DNA of 5,536 nt from JBDUCV01 sp040003255 (GTDB lineage: Bacteria > Actinomycetota > Actinomycetes > Mycobacteriales > Jatrophihabitantaceae): positions 1 to 5,536 of the forward strand of contig JBDUCV010000105.1 of the NCBI GenBank assembly GCA_040003255.1. The letters are read 5' to 3'. Shown piece after piece: positions 1 through 4,490 of the stretch. The position numbers and the translations under genes are program-made. Every line of letters starts with the position of its first letter. Position 1 is the first letter of the stretch. A model generated the notes under the pieces. The model saw only the letters and a program-made list of their open reading frames with translations. It made no database searches and was not told the DNA's origin.

Positions 1-102
1 CCGGTCGGGGTCGTTGCGCCGGTTCTTCTTGGTGATGTAGTTGCGGTGCTTGCACACCTGGCAGGCCAGGGTGATCTTCGGCCGGACGTCGGTGGCTGCC
101 AT
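1..102 (-). CDS. rpmG: 50S ribosomal protein L33, N-terminal part (runs off left edge)
   Basis: Encodes the first 34 residues of ribosomal protein L33, a small component of the large ribosomal subunit. The translation begins MAATDVRPKI and contains ACQVCKHRNYITKKNRRN, a very recognisable L33 signature. The CxxC at residues 14-17 is the first half of the zinc ribbon of the 'C+' type; the second Cys pair would lie beyond the window edge, so the type is inferred from the visible half only. The ATG start (bases 102-100) is preceded by a GAAAGG ribosome binding site at 116-111. The gene follows tRNA-Thr and tRNA-Met on the same strand. This tRNA-Thr/tRNA-Met/rpmG order is familiar from actinobacteria, where genes of the HadAB type and secE-nusG often follow, so co-transcription with the tRNAs is likely. 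The gene is cut by the window, not broken. Confidence 0.95.
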   Translation of the reverse strand, partial: MAATDVRPKITLACQVCKHRNYITKKNRRNDPDR

Positions 103-149
103 GGGTGATGCCTTTCAGACGAAACAGGAATGGTGCGTTCAGGACCGGG

Positions 150-223
150 TAGCGAGGGCCGGATTTGAACCGGCGACACAGCGATTATGAGCCGCTTGCT
201 CTGCCAGACTGAGCTACCCCGCC
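150..223 (-). tRNA. tRNA-Met(CAT), elongator
   Basis: Folds into a full 74-base cloverleaf on the minus strand. The acceptor stem GGCGGGG pairs with CCTCGCT (two G-U pairs), the D stem is GCTC/GAGC, the anticodon stem AGCGG/TCGCT holds the loop CTCATAA, and the T arm is GCCGG-TTCAAAT-CCGGC. The anticodon CAT lies at bases 189-187. The discriminator is A and CCA is not encoded. It is not the initiator: it lacks the three consecutive G-C pairs in the anticodon stem and the C1-A72 mismatch. A CAT anticodon could also belong to a lysidine-modified tRNA-Ile2, but the position between tRNA-Thr and rpmG supports elongator Met. Confidence 0.95.
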
Positions 224-238
224 GCGGGCTTCAAGCAG

Positions 239-311
239 AGCCCCCTTACGGAATCGAACCGTAGACCTTCTCCTTACCATGGAGACGCTCTGCCGACTGA
301 GCTAAGGGGGC
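239..311 (-). tRNA. tRNA-Thr(GGT)
   Basis: A complete 73-base cloverleaf on the minus strand. The acceptor stem GCCCCCT/AGGGGGC is perfect, the D stem is GCTC/GAGC, the anticodon stem TCTCC/GGAGA holds the loop ATGGTAA, and the T arm is TACGG-TTCGATT-CCGTA. The anticodon GGT lies at bases 278-276 and reads ACC/ACT threonine codons. The discriminator is T, with no encoded CCA. It is the first gene of the leftward cluster, 15 bases upstream of tRNA-Met, so the two are almost certainly processed from one transcript. Confidence 0.96.
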
Positions 312-385
312 CGGAACGCTCCCTGCTCCGGGCGTCCCGACTGCGGGTCGACCGGCAGCGACCACGAGCGTAGTGCCGATCGACA

Positions 386-410
386 AGGTTACACGATCGC
401 CTGTCGTCAA
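386..410 (-). promoter_or_regulatory. Candidate promoter elements for the tRNA-Thr/tRNA-Met/rpmG cluster
   Basis: On the minus strand a near-consensus -35 box TTGACG (410-405) is followed by TAACCT (391-386), which fits the actinobacterial -10 pattern TAnnnT. The spacing of 13 bases is short for a housekeeping sigma factor, so the two boxes may not work as a pair. TAACCT would place a start site about 70 bases upstream of the mature tRNA-Thr 5' end. Two copies of the palindrome CGATCG (377-382 and 394-399) flank the -10 box. The match is only by eye. Confidence 0.25.
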
Positions 411-435
411 CGCCGCGTCTGCGCGCGCGGCCGAC

Positions 436-464
436 GTCACATACGGCGCTGGTGAGCATATCTT
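436..464 (+). promoter_or_regulatory. Candidate promoter of the sdh operon
   Basis: GTCACA (436-441, four of six matches to TTGACA) and TATCTT (459-464, fits TAnnnT) are separated by an ideal 17 bases. They predict a start site near base 471 and a leader of roughly 68 bases before the ATG at 539. If correct, this promoter excludes translation from the GTG at 452. An overlapping weaker alternative is TTGGCA (463-468) with CAGACT (486-491), also 17 bases apart. No clear operator is recognised, although the CGATCG pair at 377-399 lies just upstream. Confidence 0.35.
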
Positions 465-526
465 GGCAACACCGGGCTGCCGTACCAGACTCATGGCTCG
501 GCGCCGAACCGCGAGCGGCGGCCGAT

Positions 527-532
527 GAGGAG
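527..532 (+). promoter_or_regulatory. Ribosome binding site that fixes the start at 539
   Basis: GAGGAG lies 6 bases before the ATG at 539 and is a strong Shine-Dalgarno match. The alternative in-frame GTG at 452 has no comparable site, and the 29 residues it would add look like non-coding sequence. This supports a 101-residue product. Confidence 0.8.
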
Positions 533-538
533 TCGAGG

Positions 539-844
539 ATGGCCGAGATGGCCGAACGCACCGAGCTGACCCAGCTGCATCGCGCCGTCGAGCAGATGCG
601 TGGCGCGATCGGGGACGTGCGCCGCCGCTACGGAGACATCCCGGCAGTGCGGCGGCTGATGGGCGACGTGGAGCGGATGGATCTGGACGCAGCCGAACTG
701 GACGGGCTCAGGCCGCCCGAGACCGAGCACGTCGAGGGTCCGACCGAGGTCACCCCGCTGACCGACGACCCGGTCGACCCCGCGTTATGGGCCGACGCTG
801 ATGACGAGGGGCTGGGCGGTTACCTGCGGGGCAACCGCCGGTGA
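539..844 (+). CDS. Small acidic conserved protein, first gene of the sdh operon (Rv0250c-like)
   Basis: A 101-residue soluble protein with no signal peptide or membrane segment. Residues 1-58 look helical and amphipathic, with heptad-like spacing (LTQLHRAVEQMRGAIGDV, then RRLMGDVERMDLDAAELDGL) that could form a helical hairpin or coiled coil. Residues 59-83 are proline- and acid-rich and probably extended. The end carries a compact acidic motif, PALWADADDEGLGGYLRGN. Its stop codon overlaps the GTG of the membrane-anchor gene by four bases, so the two are translationally coupled. From memory, M. tuberculosis Rv0250c, a protein of about 97 residues in the same position before sdh1, is the counterpart; this rests on synteny, size and a recalled similar C-terminus, not on an alignment. 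The function is unknown. An assembly or regulatory role for the Sdh complex is inferred from position alone. Confidence 0.85.
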   Translation: MAEMAERTELTQLHRAVEQMRGAIGDVRRRYGDIPAVRRLMGDVERMDLDAAELDGLRPPETEHVEGPTEVTPLTDDPVDPALWADADDEGLGGYLRGNRR

Positions 845-1650
845 CGCGCGCGACAGCCATCCGTGACTCAGGTATCGGCGCCGCCGGCCGCGCCCGGATC
901 GCCGCGCGTACGTTGCGCACCGACCGCTGGTGGCTCGAGCCAGCGATCACCGTCGCGGTGCTGGCGCTGTTCACGGTCTACGCGACGTGGCGCGCGTTCG
1001 AGAACGACCACTATGTCCGTACCCCGTACCTCTCCCCGTTCTACTCCCCGTGCCTGACCGACAAGTGCCCGTCCGAAGCAAGCGATCTGGGGCAGTGGAT
1101 CCACATCTGGCCACTGTCTCCCGCGCTGCTGATCCTGGTCTTCCCATTGGGCTTCCGGCTTACTTGTTACTACTACCGCAAGGCGTACTACCGCTCTTTC
1201 TGGCAGTCCCCCCCGGCCTGTGCCGTCGCCGAGCCGCATGCCCGTTACACCGGAGAAACCCGCTTTCCGCTGATCTTCCAGAACGTCCACCGCTATTTCT
1301 TGTACGTCGCGGTGCTCTTTGCGGCGCTGCTGAGCTGGGACGCGATCCATGCGTTTCGTAACTCGAACGGAGCCTGGGGACACATGGGGCTGGGCACCGT
1401 GATACTCGTCGTCAATGCGGCGATGATCTGGGCCTACACCCTCTCCTGCCATTCGTGCCGGCACATCATGGGCGGGCGGCTTAAGCACTTCTCGGCCCAT
1501 CCAACGCGCTACCGCGCTTGGCTATTGATTTCCAAGCTCAACGCTCGGCACATGCAGCTTGCCTGGGTGTCCCTCGTCTGGCTGCTGGTGTGCGATTTCT
1601 ATATCCGATCGGTAGCAACCGGTTCGATCAGCGACCCGCACTTCTTCTAG
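841..1650 (+). CDS. sdhC: Succinate dehydrogenase membrane anchor subunit, type F (Sdh1-like)
   Basis: A 269-residue membrane subunit that anchors SdhA/SdhB and passes electrons to quinone. Five hydrophobic helices are visible, at about residues 34-52, 92-107, 149-171, 182-202 and 237-256. The basic N-terminus and the RKAYYR loop (residues 113-118) suggest a cytoplasmic N-terminus. The motif CHSCRH (C203, H204, C206, H208) sits at the predicted cytoplasmic end of helix 4, next to where SdhB docks. C109 and C127 lie on the same side, and C71 and C76 lie in the predicted external loop. This is neither the usual SdhC/SdhD pair nor the diheme cytochrome b type. It resembles M. tuberculosis Rv0249c and M. 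smegmatis Sdh1 SdhC, whose published structure holds a Rieske-type [2Fe-2S] cluster in the membrane. Which residues bind the cluster here is my inference. The GTG start overlaps the preceding TGA with only a weak upstream purine tract, so translation probably depends on coupling. Confidence 0.93.
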   Translation: MTRATAIRDSGIGAAGRARIAARTLRTDRWWLEPAITVAVLALFTVYATWRAFENDHYVRTPYLSPFYSPCLTDKCPSEASDLGQWIHIWPLSPALLILVFPLGFRLTCYYYRKAYYRSFWQSPPACAVAEPHARYTGETRFPLIFQNVHRYFLYVAVLFAALLSWDAIHAFRNSNGAWGHMGLGTVILVVNAAMIWAYTLSCHSCRHIMGGRLKHFSAHPTRYRAWLLISKLNARHMQLAWVSLVWLLVCDFYIRSVATGSISDPHFF

Positions 1651-1657
1651 GACGGCG

Positions 1658-3556
1658 ATGACAGACGTAGAGAAGCACGGCTACGACGTCCTGATCATCG
1701 GGGCCGGCGGTGCTGGCCTGCGGGCCGCGATCGCCGCGCACGAGGCGGGGATGCGCACGGCGATCATCTGCAAGTCGCTATTCGGCAAGGCGCACACCGT
1801 CATGGCCGAGGGTGGCATCGCGGCCAGCATGGGCAACGTCAACAGTCGGGACAATTGGCAGGTGCACTTCCGCGACACGATGCGCGGCGGCAAGTTCCTC
1901 AACTCCTGGCGGATGGCCGAGCTGCATGCCATCGAGGCACCGCAGCGCGTGTGGGAGCTGGAGACCTACGGCGCGCTGTTCGACCGCACCCGCGACGGCA
2001 AGATCAGCCAGCGCAACTTCGGCGGCCACGAATACGCCAGGTTGGCCCATGTCGGCGACCGGACCGGGCTGGAACTGATCCGCACGCTGCAGCAGAAGAT
2101 CGTCTCGTTGCAACAAGACGACGAACACTCGTCGGGTTCGGCCGAGGGCAAGCTCAAAGTGTTCGCCGAATGCACGATCACCGAGTTGCTGCGCGACGAG
2201 TCCGGTGCCATCGCCGGGGCGTTCGGATACTGGCGCGACTCGGGCCGGTTCGTTCTGTTCCGGGCTCCCGCGGTGGTGCTCGCGACCGGAGGTATCGGCA
2301 AATCGTTCAAGGTGACGTCCAACTCGTGGGAGTACACCGGGGACGGGCACGCCCTGGCGCTGCGGTCGGGCTCGACCTTGCTCAACATGGAGTTCGTCCA
2401 GTTCCATCCGACCGGCATGGTCTGGCCGCCGTCGGTCAAGGGCATTTTGGTGACCGAATCGGTGCGCGGCGACGGAGGTGTTCTGCGCAATTCCGAGGGC
2501 AAGCGATTCATGTTCGACTACGTCCCGGACGTCTTCCGCACCCAATACGCCGACAACGAGGCCGAGGCCGACCGGTGGTACGACGACCCCGAGCACAACA
2601 AGCGCACGCCCGACCTGTTGCCCCGCGACGAGGTGGCGCGCGCGATCAACTCCGAGGTCAAGGCCGGACGTGGCTCACCGCACGGCGGGGTCTTCCTCGA
2701 CATCGCGTCGCGCCGGGACGCGGCGCAAATCATGCGCCGGCTGCCGTCCATGCACCACCAGTTCAAGGAACTCGCCGACGTCGACATCACCGCAGAGCCG
2801 ATGGAGGTCGGCCCGACCTGCCACTACGTCATGGGCGGCGTCGAGGTCGATCCGGACACGGCCGCGGCGGCTCGAGTCCCCGGACTCTTCGCGGCCGGCG
2901 AGGTCGCCGGCGGCATGCACGGCTCGAACCGGCTCGGCGGCAACTCTTTGTCGGACTTGCTTGTCTTCGGCCGTCGTGCCGGGCTGGGCGCCGCCGCGTA
3001 CGTCTCTGGGCTCGGCGGCCGCTACTCGACGATCAGTCAGGCGCAGGTCGACGCAGCAGCTGCCGACGCGCTAGCCCCGTTCGCGATCGACGGCGGCGAA
3101 AATCCCTACACGCTGCACCAGGAGCTGCAGCAGACGATGAACGACCTGGTCGGCATCATTCGTCGGGCCGAGGAGTTGCGTCAGGCGCTGGCATCGCTGG
3201 AGGAGCTGAAGGGTCGGGCGCAGAAGGTCAGCGTCGAGGGCCACCGGCAGTTCAATCCCGGCTGGCACCTGGCACTGGACCTGCGCAACATGCTGGCGGT
3301 CAGCGAGTGCATCGCGCAGGCGGCGCTGCTGCGGGAAGAGAGCCGGGGCGGGCACACCCGAGAGGACTTTCCCGCGATGAGCCCGCGCTGGCGCAAAGTC
3401 AACCTGATCTGTGCGGCCGGTGATGATGGTGTCGAGGTCGTCGAGCAGCCGATGGCGCCAATGCGGGGCGACCTCGCCGCGCTGTTCACCCGCGATGAGC
3501 TCGGCAAGTACTTGACCGACGAGGAACTCGCCGACCTGGCCGAGGAGAGCACATGA
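1658..3556 (+). CDS. sdhA: Succinate dehydrogenase flavoprotein subunit
   Basis: Oxidises succinate to fumarate at FAD on the cytoplasmic face of complex II, linking the TCA cycle to respiration. The 632-residue length is normal. The dinucleotide-binding motif IIGAGGAGLRAA is at residues 13-24. H46 in KAHTVMAEGGIAA is the expected covalent FAD attachment. VQFHPTG (H250), TESVRGDGG (T266, E267), LLPRDEVARAI (R323 as the expected proton-transfer arginine), GPTCHYVMGG (H389) and HGSNRLGGNSL (R425) complete the catalytic set. The C-terminal helical domain begins near residue 460. AEGG after the FAD histidine is the spelling seen in E. coli FrdA, whereas SdhA has AQGG, so this is a fumarate-reductase-like lineage; direction cannot be read from sequence. 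A hydrophilic insertion at about residues 152-165 looks like a surface loop. AGGA at 1649-1652 serves the ATG, 7 bases after the sdhC stop. The stop overlaps the sdhB ATG by four bases. Confidence 0.97.
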   Translation: MTDVEKHGYDVLIIGAGGAGLRAAIAAHEAGMRTAIICKSLFGKAHTVMAEGGIAASMGNVNSRDNWQVHFRDTMRGGKFLNSWRMAELHAIEAPQRVWELETYGALFDRTRDGKISQRNFGGHEYARLAHVGDRTGLELIRTLQQKIVSLQQDDEHSSGSAEGKLKVFAECTITELLRDESGAIAGAFGYWRDSGRFVLFRAPAVVLATGGIGKSFKVTSNSWEYTGDGHALALRSGSTLLNMEFVQFHPTGMVWPPSVKGILVTESVRGDGGVLRNSEGKRFMFDYVPDVFRTQYADNEAEADRWYDDPEHNKRTPDLLPRDEVARAINSEVKAGRGSPHGGVFLDIASRRDAAQIMRRLPSMHHQFKELADVDITAEPMEVGPTCHYVMGGVEVDPDTAAAARVPGLFAAGEVAGGMHGSNRLGGNSLSDLLVFGRRAGLGAAAYVSGLGGRYSTISQAQVDAAAADALAPFAIDGGENPYTLHQELQQTMNDLVGIIRRAEELRQALASLEELKGRAQKVSVEGHRQFNPGWHLALDLRNMLAVSECIAQAALLREESRGGHTREDFPAMSPRWRKVNLICAAGDDGVEVVEQPMAPMRGDLAALFTRDELGKYLTDEELADLAEEST

Positions 3557-4308
3557 CCTACAAGGCGCAGTTTCGGGTCTGGCGAGGCAACGGCGACGGC
3601 GGTGATCTTGCCGACTATGACGTCGAAGTCAACGAGGGCGAGGTCGTCCTCGACATCATCCACCGGCTGCAGGCCACTCAGGCGGGCGATCTGGCTGTGC
3701 GCTGGAATTGCAAGGCGGGCAAGTGCGGCTCCTGCAGCGCGGAGATCAACGGGCGGCCGCGGCTGATGTGCATGACCCGGATGTCGATCTACACCGAGGG
3801 CGAGACGATCACCGTCACCCCGCTGCGTGCCTTTCCGGTGATCAAAGACCTCGTCACCGACGTCTCGTTCAACTACGTCAAGGCACGCGAGGTGCCATCG
3901 TTCGCGCCGCCCCCCGACCTCGAGCCTGGCGACTACCGGATGGCTCAGATCGACGTCGAACGCTCGCAGGAGTTCCGCAAGTGCATCGAGTGCTTCCTGT
4001 GCCAGAACACCTGCCACGTCCTGCGCGATCACGAGGAGAACAAGCAGGCGTTCGCAGGGCCCCGATACCTGATGCGCATTGCCGAGCTCGACATGCATCC
4101 GCTCGACGACGCCGACCGCCAGCGTCAGGCCCAAGAGGAGTTCGGGCTCGGCTACTGCAATATCACCAAGTGCTGCACTGATGTCTGCCCGGAACACATC
4201 AAGATCACCGACAACGCGCTCATCCCGCTCAAGGAGCGGGTCGTCGATCGCAAGTACGACCCGGCCGCCTGGCTCGGCGCGAAGATCACCCGGCGCGATC
4301 GCGGCTGA
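3553..4308 (+). CDS. sdhB: Succinate dehydrogenase iron-sulfur subunit
   Basis: Carries electrons from FAD in SdhA to the membrane subunit. The 251 residues comprise an N-terminal plant-type ferredoxin domain and a C-terminal bacterial-type ferredoxin domain. C53, C58, C61 and C73 bind [2Fe-2S]. C144, C147, C150 and C212 match the [4Fe-4S] ligands of E. coli SdhB, and C154, C202 and C208 match its [3Fe-4S] ligands with identical spacing, so all three clusters should form. An extra cysteine, C207, lies beside C208. The ATG overlaps the sdhA stop (ATGA) and is preceded by GAGGAG at 3542-3547, which gives tight coupling and balanced synthesis with SdhA. It is the last gene of the operon; no sdhD, sdhE or sdhF follows. 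The closest named counterpart by arrangement is Rv0247c of M. tuberculosis. Confidence 0.97.
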   Translation: MTYKAQFRVWRGNGDGGDLADYDVEVNEGEVVLDIIHRLQATQAGDLAVRWNCKAGKCGSCSAEINGRPRLMCMTRMSIYTEGETITVTPLRAFPVIKDLVTDVSFNYVKAREVPSFAPPPDLEPGDYRMAQIDVERSQEFRKCIECFLCQNTCHVLRDHEENKQAFAGPRYLMRIAELDMHPLDDADRQRQAQEEFGLGYCNITKCCTDVCPEHIKITDNALIPLKERVVDRKYDPAAWLGAKITRRDRG

Positions 4309-4339
4309 TCGGCGGCGATCGGCCTCTGGACGTGAAGGT

Positions 4340-4375
4340 GCCCAGGTGGTCGCACGGGGGAACGGCCACCTGGGC
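4340..4375 (+). terminator. Hairpin after sdhB, probable operon terminator
   Basis: A perfect 10-base-pair stem (4340-4349 with 4366-4375, GCCCAGGTGG/CCACCTGGGC) encloses a 16-base loop, 31 bases after the sdhB stop. There is no T-run, which is common for GC-rich actinobacterial terminators. CGTGAA is present just before the stem (4331-4336) and again at its end (4375-4380), so the element could instead be a dispersed intergenic palindrome. Confidence 0.6.
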
Positions 4376-4388
4376 GTGAAAGAAGTAT

Positions 4389-4424
4389 GCGCACTCCGTA
4401 GTTGGTGCGCAACTCGTAGTGAGA
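4389..4424. repeat. Two imperfect 18-base tandem units with internal hairpin
   Basis: Bases 4389-4406 and 4407-4424 agree at 13 of 18 positions, with the shared pattern GCGCAnnnCGTAGT. In addition TGCGCAC (4388-4394) pairs with GTGCGCA (4405-4411) across a 10-base loop. It lies between two convergent genes, where a promoter operator is not expected. Confidence 0.5.
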
Positions 4425-4450
4425 AGTCGGCGCGGCTAATTTGGCGCAGC

Positions 4451-4478
4451 CCGGCCCCCGCATTCATCCGGGGGCCGG
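4451..4478 (-). terminator. Hairpin after the surface-protein gene, probable terminator
   Basis: A perfect 10-base-pair, all-G/C stem (4451-4460 with 4469-4478, CCGGCCCCCG/CGGGGGCCGG) encloses an 8-base loop and starts 12 bases after the minus-strand stop at 4491. On the minus strand the downstream sequence includes AAATTAG but no true U-tract. It could also stop read-through from the sdh operon, since the stem works on both strands. Confidence 0.75.
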
Positions 4479-4490
4479 ACGAACCTGCCC

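Noticed and set aside
150..223. Possible tRNA-Ile2 (CAT with lysidine) instead of tRNA-Met
   Set aside because: The neighbours tRNA-Thr and rpmG match the usual actinobacterial location of elongator tRNA-Met, and the acceptor and anticodon stems fit Met.
150..311. tRNA genes as an integration site for a mobile element
   Set aside because: No duplicated tRNA 3' end and no integrase gene is present in the window.
868..1500. A 210-codon minus-strand open frame opposite sdhC
   Set aside because: Same pattern of composition. The plus-strand reading gives five clean membrane helices and a conserved-looking motif.
1855..3423. A 522-codon plus-strand open frame inside sdhA in another frame
   Set aside because: It is Arg- and Gly-rich with no domain or ribosome binding site, and it sits inside a conserved flavoprotein gene.
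3181..4467. A 428-codon open frame on the minus strand across sdhB and the end of sdhA
   Set aside because: It lies wholly opposite two genes with complete catalytic motifs, has an Arg/Pro/Asp-rich shadow composition and no recognisable domain. Long antisense frames are expected in GC-rich DNA.
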